64,000 bases of DNA from Flavobacterium branchiarum. Its GTDB lineage: Bacteria > Bacteroidota > Bacteroidia > Flavobacteriales > Flavobacteriaceae. Numbering within the stretch: position 1 is the first letter of the stretch; the number at the start of each line of letters is the position of its first letter. Shown in pieces: positions 1-9,386 of the stretch. Both the position numbers and the translations under genes were made by a program. Location of the stretch: contig NZ_JAUFQQ010000005.1 in NCBI RefSeq assembly GCF_030409845.1, positions 434,001-498,000 on the forward strand, given 5' to 3'. The notes under the pieces were generated by a model, which made no database searches, was not told the DNA's origin, and saw nothing but the letters and a program-made list of their open reading frames with translations.

Positions 1-138
1 TCCTCTTTCCGCTCCACTTGGAACATCATACAGGTAATAAACTCTTTTAATATCAAAAGGAATAGTATCGTTTTCTATTACCGAGAGATTCCCTCTTCTT
101 TCTTCTATTTTAGGAATAGATATAATTTTTACATTCAT
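1..138 (-). CDS. FdtA/QdtA-type cupin sugar ketoisomerase, N-terminal part (cut by window edge)
   Basis: From the ATG at 138 the minus strand gives 46 codons that run off the left edge without a stop. The peptide begins MNVKIISIPK, continues IEERRGNLSVIE and ends YYLYDVPSGAERG. This is the typical start of the WxcM-like cupin ketoisomerases (FdtA, QdtA), which convert dTDP-4-keto-6-deoxyglucose to a 3-keto sugar ahead of 3-amination. It begins 4 nt after the stop of the glycosyltransferase at 143, so the two are probably one transcript. The FdtB-type aminotransferase at 6661-7776 supplies the next step. The family is clear from the N-terminus; which epimer it makes cannot be told. Confidence 0.8.
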   Translation of the reverse strand, partial: MNVKIISIPKIEERRGNLSVIENDTIPFDIKRVYYLYDVPSGAERG

Positions 139-142
139 TATA

Positions 143-1252
143 CTAATATATATCAATTCCCATTAAATCTTGCCATTGCTTTCCTATTTTTTCGATTGAA
201 AAACTTTCTATACTTCTTAAGGAATTATTCTTACACTGATTATACAAAACATGATCTTCAACAAATAAATTCATTGCATTGGTAAGTTTATCAAAATTCT
301 GATTTTCAACCAACAACCCATTTTTTTTGTCCATAATAATTTCATTAGGACCTGAAGTACAATCAAATGAAACAACAGGTGTTTCGCATGCTAATGATTC
401 AATCAGAACCATAGGAAATCCTTCATATTTGCTACACAATACCAAGAATAATGCATTTTTAAAATAGTTATAAGGATTACTTTTAAATCCTAAAAAATGA
501 ACCTTATCAGCAACACCCCTTGTAATAGCAGAATCCTTATAAAAATCTTCAAGTTCACCATTACCGAGTAATACAAGAGAAATATTTTTTTTTGGCAAAA
601 TAGAATTCGAATAAGCAATAATTAATCTATCAAATTGTTTTACGTTTTGAGAATCAAATCTTCCTGCAGCAATTATGTAAACAGATTCTAAATCTATCTG
701 CTCTAAAGACTTAACATTAATCTCCTCTATATCAACTGGATTATTAATAGTAACAACATTTTCAATATTAAACTTAGCCACTATTAAGCTCTTTATTTCT
801 TGTGAGACACAAACTAAAGCATATTTTTTATTACAAATTAATTTAGTTAATAAATGAGAGCTTGGCAGATAGGTTTCTAATCGCGAACTGTGGACTGTGT
901 AAATTGTATTTAAATTATAAATCCACTTGGATAATATTAATTCTTGAATGGGTTTAACACGATATCTAAAATCAACAACATAATCAAACTTATTTTGAAT
1001 GATATAATTTCTAAAAAATAAAAACAATTTTAGTTTTCCTAATATGCCTTTACTATCTACCTTCATTTTTCCAATATTAACCAATTTTCCCGAATAGGGA
1101 TAAGTTAAGGAATCATCAAAAAGGATATTGTGAATGTCAATATTTTTTTTCCCAAAATAAATAGACAATGAAGACATGACTTTTTCTAGTCCTCCATCGC
1201 TTAAACGATAACCAACTAATGCAATCTTGTATTTCTTATTTTGTTTTATCAT
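143..1252 (-). CDS. GT4-family glycosyltransferase (Glycos_transf_1)
   Basis: 369 residues with a two-Rossmann GT-B layout. The N-terminal half has the acceptor-side segment YTVHSSR and a VCVSQEI segment. The C-terminal donor half starts with IIAAGRFDSQN near residue 194, then LLGNGELE, and carries the EX7E retaining-enzyme motif (E277 and E285 in EGFPMVLIE), followed by the PVVSFDCTSGPNEI nucleotide-sugar loop. Retaining transferases of this type add sugars to lipid-linked O-antigen or capsule intermediates on the cytoplasmic side of the membrane. The gene sits between a divergent GT2 gene (47 nt gap) and the ketoisomerase gene behind it. Donor and acceptor cannot be deduced. Confidence 0.92.
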   Translation of the reverse strand: MIKQNKKYKIALVGYRLSDGGLEKVMSSLSIYFGKKNIDIHNILFDDSLTYPYSGKLVNIGKMKVDSKGILGKLKLFLFFRNYIIQNKFDYVVDFRYRVKPIQELILSKWIYNLNTIYTVHSSRLETYLPSSHLLTKLICNKKYALVCVSQEIKSLIVAKFNIENVVTINNPVDIEEINVKSLEQIDLESVYIIAAGRFDSQNVKQFDRLIIAYSNSILPKKNISLVLLGNGELEDFYKDSAITRGVADKVHFLGFKSNPYNYFKNALFLVLCSKYEGFPMVLIESLACETPVVSFDCTSGPNEIIMDKKNGLLVENQNFDKLTNAMNLFVEDHVLYNQCKNNSLRSIESFSIEKIGKQWQDLMGIDIY

Positions 1253-1299
1253 CCACTAATACTATTTTAGTAGCTAAATATAACGTTTTATAACAAGTC

Positions 1300-2187
1300 A
1301 TGCAAAATCTTCCATTAGTTACAATCATTTGTTTATGTTATAATCATGAGCAGTTTGTGGCTGAATCATTAAACTCAGCATTAAATCAAAACTATCAAAA
1401 TATTGAACTCATTATTGTAGACGACTATAGTACTGACAATTCAAAAATCAAGATCCAGAGTTGGCTAATAAACTATCCCCAAGTCAAATTCATTTCAAAC
1501 GAAACCAATTTAGGAAACACCAGAACTTTTAATAAGGCTTTACAATTTGCAAAAGGAGATTACATAATTGATTTGGCTACTGACGATGTTTTAATGCCTG
1601 ATTGTGTTGAGAAACAAATAAACACTTTTTTGAATTCTAAGCAAAAAAAACTAGGCATTGTTTATGGAAATGCAGAATTAATTTCAGAAAAAAATATTCA
1701 CATTCGCTATTATTATGAAATTAATTCCGAAAGAAAAACACTAAAAAGCCCAGCATCAGGAGACATTTACTTAGCTATACTAAGTCAGAGCAGTATGATT
1801 TGTTCAGTTTCATCAATGGTAAAACGAGAAGTTTTAGAACAATTAAATGGCTATAATGAAAGTCTAGCTTATGAAGATTTAGATTTATGGATTCGCACAT
1901 CAAGATTATATAATTTTGAGTTTATAGATGATGTTTTAGTTCAAAAAAGAGAATTAGAAAATTCACTAGGATCTCAATTTTATAAAAAAAATAATTCTAG
2001 AACAAGAGAAATCAATTACTCTACTTACCTTATTATCAAAAAGGCGATATCCTTAAATCAAACTAAAGAAGAAAACAAAGCATTATTAAAACGACTTCAT
2101 TACGAAATGGTTAAAGCCTACAAAACGCATGACACTTTGCTATTTATCAAATACATACCAATAGAATTAAAATTAAGATTCTCATAA
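1300..2187 (+). CDS. GT2-family (GT-A fold) glycosyltransferase
   Basis: 295 residues starting MQNLPLVTIICLCYNHEQF, the usual opening strand of family 2 transferases. The nucleotide-binding segment IELIIVDDYSTDNS lies near residues 35-48 and the metal-binding acidic motif is LATDD at 92-96. A glycine-rich FAKGDYIIDLATDD loop precedes it, and YEDLDLWIRTS near residue 190 resembles the acceptor/catalytic ED(x)DLW motif. Inverting transferase, presumably for the surface glycan made by this locus. It is the only plus-strand gene in an otherwise minus-strand cluster, facing away from the GT4 gene and converging on the flippase gene. Confidence 0.92.
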   Translation: MQNLPLVTIICLCYNHEQFVAESLNSALNQNYQNIELIIVDDYSTDNSKIKIQSWLINYPQVKFISNETNLGNTRTFNKALQFAKGDYIIDLATDDVLMPDCVEKQINTFLNSKQKKLGIVYGNAELISEKNIHIRYYYEINSERKTLKSPASGDIYLAILSQSSMICSVSSMVKREVLEQLNGYNESLAYEDLDLWIRTSRLYNFEFIDDVLVQKRELENSLGSQFYKKNNSRTREINYSTYLIIKKAISLNQTKEENKALLKRLHYEMVKAYKTHDTLLFIKYIPIELKLRFS

Positions 2188-2465
2188 ATTATGATATTAT
2201 ACTAAACATAAGTACTCAAATCAGATTATACTATTAACTCAGAAATCTGAATAATTCTATTTAGAAACTATAAAAAATTACGTATTGAAAATCTATGTAA
2301 TCATGTTTTTATTTAATTATTTTCTTCTATAGCGATACAGTCTATATCAAGTAACAAACAAAGTATAAGCCTATTATAACCAACTAAACAAAAAAATTAC
2401 TTCAGAAGATTTTCTCCATATTCAAGGTTATAATTTATGGAATTTCCACAAAACTAAACTTCATC

Positions 2466-3920
2466 TTACAATACTGTCTTTTTCCAAAACTTTAAAAACA
2501 ATACCTTAATCTCTATTAGTTCATCCAATTTTAATAACCCACAAATAAATACATAAATCACTACTCCTAGTATGACCCCAAAGATAAGTTGCAAAATTAA
2601 ATTATTTACAAAACAAGACATTGTAAACACTATAATAGCCATCCCTATTGTCGCAAGAAAGAAAGGTAACATATCCTTCAATTGTTTAATAAAACCATAA
2701 CTATAAAACTTTCCTGGTAAATATGTATTAATACCAAATGCTATTGCTGATGTAACAACATGACCAATTACAATTGCTTTTACTCCTAATGGAATTGTGA
2801 TTATTATTGCTAATATAGTCAGAGGTAATTTGAATAAATCAACTTTTAAGAATAAATCTGAGCGACCAACTGCATTTAATAAATTCATATTAAGAGCGCT
2901 CATTGGAAAAAAAATACGTGCAAAAACCATCCATTGTAAAAGTGGAACCAAAGAAATCCATTTCTCTGTAAGTAATAATATAACAATAGGCTTTGCTAAT
3001 AAAGCAATAAGAGTCATTAGCGGAATAATCAAAAAAGCTGACATTCGAATTATTCTACTATAAATAGAAACTAGTTTTTCTTTATCATGTTTGACGTTTG
3101 CAAGAATTGGAAAAGTAGCTTGTTGCAAAACACTTACAATTGTACCAGCTGATATATCCGCAAAACTCTTAGCTCTCGTGTAATATCCTAAAGTGGTAGT
3201 TGGATAAAATTTCCCTAAACAAATATTATATACATTATTTAATACTTGAGCATACAAACCAGCTATCAGTAATTTTGAACCATAATCAAATAATGATTTA
3301 AATGATTTTTTTGAAAAAACGATAGAAGGATGCCAATTACTTAAAAGCCATAAGGATAATGACGAAGTAAAAGATCCAATAAGCATTTGAACAACCAATG
3401 ACCAAACTCCATACCCATTCTTAGCAGCTATTATTCCACATACGCCTCCAGCAATCAATGCAATTACATTACTTTTTGCAATAGATTTAAAATTAATAGC
3501 AATTGTTAATTTAGTTCGTTGAACTATTCCAAAAGCATTTAACAATAAACTTAAGCCCAAGACTCTTGTTAAATTAGTTAGTTGAGGTTGCTCAAAAAAA
3601 GAAGAAATATAAGGTGCAGAAAAAAATAAAGTCAAATAAAAAAAGGCACTTACAGCAAGATTAAAAACGAATAGAGTAGAAAAATCAATCTCTGATCTAT
3701 CTTGCCGCTGAATCAAGCCCACTCCTAATCCACTTTCAATAAAAGTCTGTGACAGAGCGATAAAAATTGCCAAAATTCCTATTAATCCAAAATCTTCTGG
3801 TAACAGGATTCGAGCAAGTACTATACCCACAACAAATTGCCCAATTTGAATGGAAAATTTATCAATAGCTGACCAAAAAAAACCTTTAATTGCAATTGAT
3901 TTTAGAGAAGTATCTTGCAT
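2466..3920 (-). CDS. Wzx-like lipopolysaccharide/O-antigen flippase (MOP superfamily)
   Basis: 484 residues with about 12-14 hydrophobic segments and little else. The opening SIAIKGFFWSAIDKF, then FVVGIVLARILLPEDFGLIG and IESGLGVGLIQRQD, are typical of the WzxC/colanic-acid exporter branch (Polysacc_synt_3). It flips an undecaprenyl-linked oligosaccharide from the cytoplasmic to the periplasmic leaflet. The start lies 12 nt after the stop of the cytidylyltransferase/dehydrogenase gene, so it is most likely cotranscribed. A Wzx-type flippase predicts a Wzy-type polymerase and a chain-length protein, which must lie outside this window because neither is here. Confidence 0.9.
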   Translation of the reverse strand: MQDTSLKSIAIKGFFWSAIDKFSIQIGQFVVGIVLARILLPEDFGLIGILAIFIALSQTFIESGLGVGLIQRQDRSEIDFSTLFVFNLAVSAFFYLTLFFSAPYISSFFEQPQLTNLTRVLGLSLLLNAFGIVQRTKLTIAINFKSIAKSNVIALIAGGVCGIIAAKNGYGVWSLVVQMLIGSFTSSLSLWLLSNWHPSIVFSKKSFKSLFDYGSKLLIAGLYAQVLNNVYNICLGKFYPTTTLGYYTRAKSFADISAGTIVSVLQQATFPILANVKHDKEKLVSIYSRIIRMSAFLIIPLMTLIALLAKPIVILLLTEKWISLVPLLQWMVFARIFFPMSALNMNLLNAVGRSDLFLKVDLFKLPLTILAIIITIPLGVKAIVIGHVVTSAIAFGINTYLPGKFYSYGFIKQLKDMLPFFLATIGMAIIVFTMSCFVNNLILQLIFGVILGVVIYVFICGLLKLDELIEIKVLFLKFWKKTVL

Positions 3921-3932
3921 CTATAATATTCT

Positions 3933-5288
3933 TTAAAGTCGTACATCTATAACTTGTCCTGTATAGCTGGACAATAAAGTTTGAATACATTTCAAAGCAA
4001 CAATTTCAGGTTTTAATAAAGTGTTCTCTGGTTCGTTTCCAAAATTCTTCAACCGCATTAATGTTTGTGTCCTTTCTGGATTCATACAATTTACTTTAAT
4101 ACCTAACGTTTCCCACTCTTGTGAAATTGCTTGTGTAAAATTAACTGTAGCTGCTTTACTAGAAGAATAAATACTATAAAATGCTCTACCTCTAGTATAC
4201 GAACTTGAAGTAAAGAACAAAAGGTGTCCTTTTGTCCTTTTTAAATAATGTAATGAGGCAAGAGCAACATTCACCATTCCAAAATAATTCGTATTTATTG
4301 ATTCTACAATGTTTTGATAACTCATAGTCTCCAATGGCTCTTTATGTAATATACCAGCAGTATTGATAATAAAATCTATTTTATGCTCTTTTTGAAATAC
4401 TTCTTCTAAAGCACTCTTAACAGCCTCCATATTGGAAACATCTACATTATTTTCGCTACGGGAAAAACTATAAACACGAATTCCATTCAACTTCCCTATC
4501 TCTACAATACTTTTTCCTATTCCATAAGCACCTCCAAAAACCACCATAACCCTATCTAATAAAGAATCTTTAGATAGCACTATATTTTGAATTTCAACTG
4601 AGCGTAATTGAAATAGTTTATCCAGTAAATAAGTATCTTCAGGATAAGTCAACTTCATATTAACCTCTTCCCCATTTACTACATAAATATTTTCATTTGG
4701 CAAATACTTCTTAACTACTCCACAATCATCAGTTGCTTTAAAATTTTCATCCTGAAGAGCCAATTCATAAGCTTTTGCAATAACTTCTTGTCTAAACCCT
4801 TGAGGAGTTTGTCCCCTACGCATTTTTATCCGTTCTGGAATAGCTGTTATGATATCGTTTTCAACTTCAATAATTGTATCTGAAGAATTAATAGCCACAT
4901 CTACAGCCTTATAATAACTCAATGCTTTTACAACATCATTGATAATTCTTTGACTTACCAAAGGTCGGGCAGCATCATGAAAAATTAAATTAGCATCTTT
5001 TAACTCATGATAAGCATTAACCGCTGCAAGACTAGAATCATATCGCTCTTTACCTCCAATTAAAATTCGTTTAACTTTTTTCCATTCATTTTTAATAACC
5101 ATATCCTCTACCATAAATAAGTAATGATTATTAATAACAATTGCTATCTCATTAATTGATTCATTTTTTTCGAACGCATCAACAGTATGTTCTAAAACCG
5201 TCTTTCCTGCAACTTTAAAAAATTGCTTGGGCATAGATTTCTCCAACCTAATCCCTACTCCTCCTGCTAAAATGACAGCTATATTCAT
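3933..5288 (-). CDS. Fused IspD-like cytidylyltransferase and short-chain dehydrogenase (Bcs1-like, CDP-ribitol synthesis)
   Basis: 451 residues in two domains. Residues 1-230 are an IspD/TarI-type cytidylyltransferase: LAGGVGIRLEKSMPKQF at 7-23, HDAARPL near 104-110 and RRGQTPQGF near 157-165. Residues 245-451 are a short-chain dehydrogenase: GGAYGIG at 252-258, NTAG at 309-312, Ser near 361-363, and Tyr374/Lys378 in YSSSK. The same fusion occurs in Haemophilus Bcs1, which reduces ribulose-5-phosphate to ribitol-5-phosphate and activates it with CTP to CDP-ribitol. The neighbour downstream of its upstream gap (5330-6643) is a polyol-phosphate transferase, which fits. The exact polyol is inferred from the fusion, not shown. 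It probably shares a transcript with both neighbours. Confidence 0.85.
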   Translation of the reverse strand: MNIAVILAGGVGIRLEKSMPKQFFKVAGKTVLEHTVDAFEKNESINEIAIVINNHYLFMVEDMVIKNEWKKVKRILIGGKERYDSSLAAVNAYHELKDANLIFHDAARPLVSQRIINDVVKALSYYKAVDVAINSSDTIIEVENDIITAIPERIKMRRGQTPQGFRQEVIAKAYELALQDENFKATDDCGVVKKYLPNENIYVVNGEEVNMKLTYPEDTYLLDKLFQLRSVEIQNIVLSKDSLLDRVMVVFGGAYGIGKSIVEIGKLNGIRVYSFSRSENNVDVSNMEAVKSALEEVFQKEHKIDFIINTAGILHKEPLETMSYQNIVESINTNYFGMVNVALASLHYLKRTKGHLLFFTSSSYTRGRAFYSIYSSSKAATVNFTQAISQEWETLGIKVNCMNPERTQTLMRLKNFGNEPENTLLKPEIVALKCIQTLLSSYTGQVIDVRL

Positions 5289-5329
5289 CTATTGTTTTAT
5301 AAATAAAATTTAAAATTACCTTAATAAAT

Positions 5330-6643
5330 TTATTTGAAAATTTGAGTTTCTAAATAATCCATTATGTTTTGAGATGCGGTTAAATTATTCTTCAGTATTA
5401 AATTATTTTGAACAAAATTATTACGTTTATCTTTCATCCAATCATTTCCATTCAATACAACATTTTCTATAAAATCTACTAATTGACTTTTATTTCTAGA
5501 TTGATAATGTGCGGCTACTGCTTTTAATCCAAAATTACTCCATTCCTTCATAACAAACTCATTTCTAACCATAAAAAGAGATGGTTTACCAGTAATAAGA
5601 TATTCAGCCATAAATGAACCACAATCGTGAATCAGAGCATCTGACGTTAAAAAAAGATCTACATATTCACCATTTTCAAACTGACGATTTTCTAAGTTTT
5701 CCCATTTATTATAATATATATCCGCTTTTTCCTTACCCCAATTTAAATCTTTCTCAAGCTTACCCCTTAATAATGGATGTGGCTTAAATGCAATTTGTAA
5801 TCTATCCTTATATCTATCAGCCAATTCTAAAAACAAATCATAATATTCTAAAAAATTAGATACTTTATTCAATTCATTCATCGAATGATGTGGAGCCCAT
5901 ATAATCTTTTTAAGTGTAGAATTTTTATTCTTCCAAACATTATTAGGAGATTTAGTAATCATAAGTTGATCGAATCCTGGATAGCCCGTTACAATATTAT
6001 TCTTCCCCTTGTTTATTTGCTTTTGAATTGCAATTTTTCTATGAATAGGAGTTTCTGAAAAAATTTTCCAAACAAGGTTATGAAAATTTAAATTATAAAA
6101 AACATCATAATTAGTTGTCATAATAGCGTAAGGAACATAACAAGTTAATGTTCTTGAAAATTGCTTTACATAGTACCTATAATCCTGTAAGCTTACATAT
6201 GGATTTGTAAAAAAAATAATATCTGGAGAAAAAGTTTTTTTTACATCTAGATATTCTTTAGTAACATTATTATAAGTTTTAAAAACATTATATCCCTTCT
6301 TTTTAAATGTATCAAATGATTTATCCATTTCAAACAGCATATTTTCCATTCCAAAATTTACAGCTGGACAAACAAATATCACAGGTTCAAATCTAGAATG
6401 CTGCAACATTAAATTAAATAGTAAATCATATTTCCACACAGTTTCATGAATTAAAAAAAAAGCTACTTTTACTTTTTCTTTCCTCCTAACAATTTCAAGA
6501 GCTTTTTTGTGTTTTTCAGGAGCTTTCATGATTAAATACGAATCATATAATGCTCTAGAATTTGTAAAATTATAAATCTTAATAAGTGAAATCCATATAC
6601 TCTCTGGTACGTACTTCTTAATAATTAATTTTAATTCTGCCAT
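5330..6643 (-). CDS. TagB/TagF-like CDP-polyol phosphotransferase
   Basis: 437 residues from the ATG at 6643; a TTG at 6652 in frame is less likely because the ATG has GAAAAG in front. The C-terminal half has the features of the CDP-glycerol/CDP-ribitol glycerophosphotransferase family: IIWAPHHSM (first family histidine), AFKPHPLLRG (second His-Pro), and SDALIHDCGSFMAEYL followed by TGKPSLFM. Such enzymes move polyol-phosphate from the CDP form to a glycan acceptor, as in teichoic acid assembly. No transmembrane stretch is obvious, so it is likely membrane-associated at the cytoplasmic face. It lies between the FdtB-type aminotransferase and the CDP-ribitol synthase, a sensible enzyme pair. 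Its specificity for ribitol over glycerol is inferred from that neighbour. Confidence 0.83.
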   Translation of the reverse strand: MAELKLIIKKYVPESIWISLIKIYNFTNSRALYDSYLIMKAPEKHKKALEIVRRKEKVKVAFFLIHETVWKYDLLFNLMLQHSRFEPVIFVCPAVNFGMENMLFEMDKSFDTFKKKGYNVFKTYNNVTKEYLDVKKTFSPDIIFFTNPYVSLQDYRYYVKQFSRTLTCYVPYAIMTTNYDVFYNLNFHNLVWKIFSETPIHRKIAIQKQINKGKNNIVTGYPGFDQLMITKSPNNVWKNKNSTLKKIIWAPHHSMNELNKVSNFLEYYDLFLELADRYKDRLQIAFKPHPLLRGKLEKDLNWGKEKADIYYNKWENLENRQFENGEYVDLFLTSDALIHDCGSFMAEYLITGKPSLFMVRNEFVMKEWSNFGLKAVAAHYQSRNKSQLVDFIENVVLNGNDWMKDKRNNFVQNNLILKNNLTASQNIMDYLETQIFK

Positions 6644-6660
6644 TCTTTTCAAAATTAAGA

Positions 6661-7776
6661 TTAATATTCATTAATAATTTCAATCACAAAACTCACTTCT
6701 TCATCCGTCAAAACAGGACTTATTGGCAAACTCAAAACCTCATTATGAATCTTCTCCGTTATAGGAAAAGATAAATTATTCCATTGTGGAAATGCTTTTT
6801 GCTTGTGCGGAGGAACAGGATAATGAATCATAGTCTCAATCCCTTTTTCTAACAAATAAGCTTGTAAATCATCTCTATTTTCTGTTCGAACAACAAACAA
6901 ATGGAACACATGATTTGAATAGTCCTCCCCTTTCGATGAAACAGTAGGTAGTATTATTTTATCATTTTTTATTTCAGTCAAATATCTTTTTCCAATGGTT
7001 CTTCGGTGCCCATTTTCTGCATTCAAGTTTGGCAATTTCACATTCAAGAACGCTGCTTGTAATTCATCTAACCTTGAATTTACACCCACAAACTCATTAT
7101 AATACTTTACTTCTGATCCATAATTACGAAGCGAAAATAGAACTTTAGTCAAAGCTAAATCATTCGTTACAATTGCTCCACCATCTCCTAAAGCACCTAA
7201 ATTTTTTCCCGGATAAAAACTATAAGCCTGTGCATTGTTATTCTCCTTTTTTGACTTACTGTTTTCTGTAAAAAAAGCACCATGGGATTGTGCTGCGTCT
7301 TCAACAACTAAAAGATTATTTCGGTATGCAATTTCATTTATAACATCTATTTCAGCTAATTGTCCGTATAAGTGAACTGCTAAAATCGCTTTGGTTTTTG
7401 AAGTTATTTTTTCCTGAATTAAATCAGGATCGATAGTGTAGGTTTCTAATCTTGGTTCAACCAAAACCGGAACTAAATCGGCTTGCATAACAGCAAGAAT
7501 ACTGGCTATATAGGTATTTGCTTGAACAATTACTTCATCTCCTTTTTGAAGTTTCCCTAACTGAATGTACCCTTTAAAAATTAATACTAAAGCATCTAAT
7601 CCATTTCCTACTCCTATACAATATTTTGCACCGCAATAAGTTGCAAAAGAAGCTTCAAATGCTTTGACTTCTTTTCCCAAAATATACCAACCACCATCCA
7701 AAACCGATTTCATTTTTTCCTGAAAAGCAGTTTCGTAAGGAGCATTTATTTTCTTTAAATCTAAAAAAGAAATCAT
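6661..7776 (-). CDS. FdtB/QdtB-type dTDP-3-keto-6-deoxyhexose aminotransferase (DegT/DnrJ/EryC1/StrS)
   Basis: 371 residues, the normal length for the family. The start ISFLDLKKIN, then GWYILGKEVKAFE and GVGNGLDAL, are typical. The PLP pocket is visible as VVEDAAQSHG (Asp160) and the Schiff-base lysine as Lys191 in SFYPGKNLGALGDGG. The family transfers an amino group from glutamate to a dTDP-keto-hexose. With an FdtA-type ketoisomerase in the same locus (1-138), the product would be dTDP-3-amino-3,6-dideoxy-galactose or -glucose. The ATG overlaps the stop of the upstream acyltransferase-like gene by 4 nt (7773-7776), a sign of translational coupling. Confidence 0.92.
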   Translation of the reverse strand: MISFLDLKKINAPYETAFQEKMKSVLDGGWYILGKEVKAFEASFATYCGAKYCIGVGNGLDALVLIFKGYIQLGKLQKGDEVIVQANTYIASILAVMQADLVPVLVEPRLETYTIDPDLIQEKITSKTKAILAVHLYGQLAEIDVINEIAYRNNLLVVEDAAQSHGAFFTENSKSKKENNNAQAYSFYPGKNLGALGDGGAIVTNDLALTKVLFSLRNYGSEVKYYNEFVGVNSRLDELQAAFLNVKLPNLNAENGHRRTIGKRYLTEIKNDKIILPTVSSKGEDYSNHVFHLFVVRTENRDDLQAYLLEKGIETMIHYPVPPHKQKAFPQWNNLSFPITEKIHNEVLSLPISPVLTDEEVSFVIEIINEY

Positions 7777-8720
7777 AGCGATATTTTATAAAAATCCTGA
7801 TTATAAACGGAACATCCTAACTCTTCTTTTTGTTTTAAAAGTCCAACGTTATATCCTTTTTCATTAGCATCCCCAACAATCCCCATATCAAAAAAAAGCT
7901 TTCCTTCTTCTTTATATTTCTGTATCAAGTTTATAAATAAAAAGTCTAATGCTCTTAACTCTTCTCCTTTTTTTGTTGTCGCACCATATTGTGATTTTAC
8001 AACCGTATCCGTTTCAAAAACAGTTATTCCAGCAATAATTTCACCTTCATAGTAAGCTGAAAATTGTTTTATGTTGTTAGAAAAATGTTGCTTTAACAAA
8101 ACAATTTCTTGAGAATTATGCACTGGTTTGGCGTTATGTTTATTTAGCAATCTAGGTTCAAGAACCAACTCCCAAAACGATGTGAAATTATTCTCTTCTA
8201 TTACGTCCAAATCCATTTCTTGAATCCTTCTAAAATGCTTTAATTTACTTTTTGAAATATGTAATGGAACTGACAAATTTATTGCCAAATTCATTTCTTT
8301 TCTTTCTAACAAAGCACCTCTTTTAAAAAGAAAAAATTCTACTTCGCTATTTCCTTCTGGAAAATAAAAAACAGGAGCTGGTTTGTAATGAAAATTTTTT
8401 ATTCCAACCTCTTTAAAAAAAGAAAGGAGATTTTCTAAGATTAATTCAACTTCTGTCCCCTTTAATTTATTTGAATAAACCAAACCGCCGTAAGTCAATC
8501 CCTGATGTGAATACACCACGTCAATAACTCTATTTGCGGGTAAAACAGAAACTAATTTTTCATTTTCATAAACTAATAAAGAAAAATCTTCTAATCGGTC
8601 TTTATGATATTCCATAAAATCACGATGAAACAAAAAAGTAGCATTCTTAGCTTGACCAATAAAGTCATTCCATTTTGTGTAATCTGCTTCCTGATATAAT
8701 TTTACGGTGTAGTTTTTCAC
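7773..8720 (-). CDS. FemAB/GNAT-like acyltransferase of the polysaccharide locus
   Basis: 315 residues starting with GTG at 8720. The layout is that of FemAB-type or GNAT-fold proteins found beside fdtA/fdtB genes: an N-terminal WNDFIGQAKNATFLFHRDFMEY segment and a C-terminal segment GEIIAGITVFETD...SQYGATT...ALDFLFINLIQ typical of the second GNAT-like half. The likely role is N-acylation of the 3-amino sugar made by the overlapping aminotransferase, analogous to FdtC, although FdtC itself belongs to another fold. That role is inferred from the 4-nt overlap and context. The gene lies 20 nt behind the TRIC-like gene and may share its promoter. Confidence 0.75.
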   Translation of the reverse strand: MKNYTVKLYQEADYTKWNDFIGQAKNATFLFHRDFMEYHKDRLEDFSLLVYENEKLVSVLPANRVIDVVYSHQGLTYGGLVYSNKLKGTEVELILENLLSFFKEVGIKNFHYKPAPVFYFPEGNSEVEFFLFKRGALLERKEMNLAINLSVPLHISKSKLKHFRRIQEMDLDVIEENNFTSFWELVLEPRLLNKHNAKPVHNSQEIVLLKQHFSNNIKQFSAYYEGEIIAGITVFETDTVVKSQYGATTKKGEELRALDFLFINLIQKYKEEGKLFFDMGIVGDANEKGYNVGLLKQKEELGCSVYNQDFYKISL

Positions 8721-8740
8721 AATTTAATATTAGAATTCAT

Positions 8741-9346
8741 TTATCGTTTATGCTCTAATGCTGGTAAATACCATTTATATTTTACTGCCAATAATCGAAC
8801 TGAAATTATAACAACACAGGTTATCACATATAAAATATCGTCATTTAAATTCCATTCTTTTAAAATAAAAAAGACAATCCCTCCTAGAATACAAATTGTA
8901 GCATAAATTTCTCTTCTAAAAATTACAGGAATTTCATTACACAAAATATCACGAGTAACTCCTCCAAAACAAGCTGTCATGGTACCTAATGCGATGCAAA
9001 TTATAGGATGCAAACCCGTAATTATTCCTCTTTCAAGTCCTATTAATGTAAAAACACCAAGGCCAATAGTATCAAATAAAAATAATGAAGTTCTTAGTTT
9101 ATCGAATTTTTTCCTGAAGATAACCGATAAAACAAACCCCAAAATAATAACATAAACATACTTCAAATCTAGCATCCATCCCACTGGTGTTCTGCCAATT
9201 AAAACATCACGCACCGTTCCTCCACCTACTGCAGTAACAAAGGCAATTATAAAAACCCCAAACGGATCCAATCGTTTATTCATTGCAGTCAACGCACCTG
9301 ACATTGCAAACGCCATTGTCCCAATGATATCTAATAAACTAAACAT
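8741..9346 (-). CDS. TRIC-type cation channel family protein (UPF0126)
   Basis: 201 residues, nearly all hydrophobic, with about seven transmembrane segments arranged as two repeats. Each repeat carries the family signature: VGGGTVRDVLIGRTP near residue 40 and FGGVTRDILCNEIP near residue 127. Bacterial members (YadS/YicG) are homotrimeric channels of the inner membrane related to animal TRIC channels; some were proposed to carry glycine or potassium. The start ATG at 9346 follows a perfect promoter box at 9387-9394. It heads the minus-strand run that leads into the polysaccharide genes, with no functional link evident. Confidence 0.92.
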   Translation of the reverse strand: MFSLLDIIGTMAFAMSGALTAMNKRLDPFGVFIIAFVTAVGGGTVRDVLIGRTPVGWMLDLKYVYVIILGFVLSVIFRKKFDKLRTSLFLFDTIGLGVFTLIGLERGIITGLHPIICIALGTMTACFGGVTRDILCNEIPVIFRREIYATICILGGIVFFILKEWNLNDDILYVITCVVIISVRLLAVKYKWYLPALEHKR

Positions 9347-9386
9347 TTATATGTTTTTAAAATGAAAATAAAATCTATAATTCTGA

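Noticed and set aside
2188..2465. Gap between the GT2 and flippase genes as a small gene or RNA
   Set aside because: No codon frame of more than about 20 residues and no promoter or terminator; only AT-rich sequence with a weak TCAGA/TCTGA pairing.
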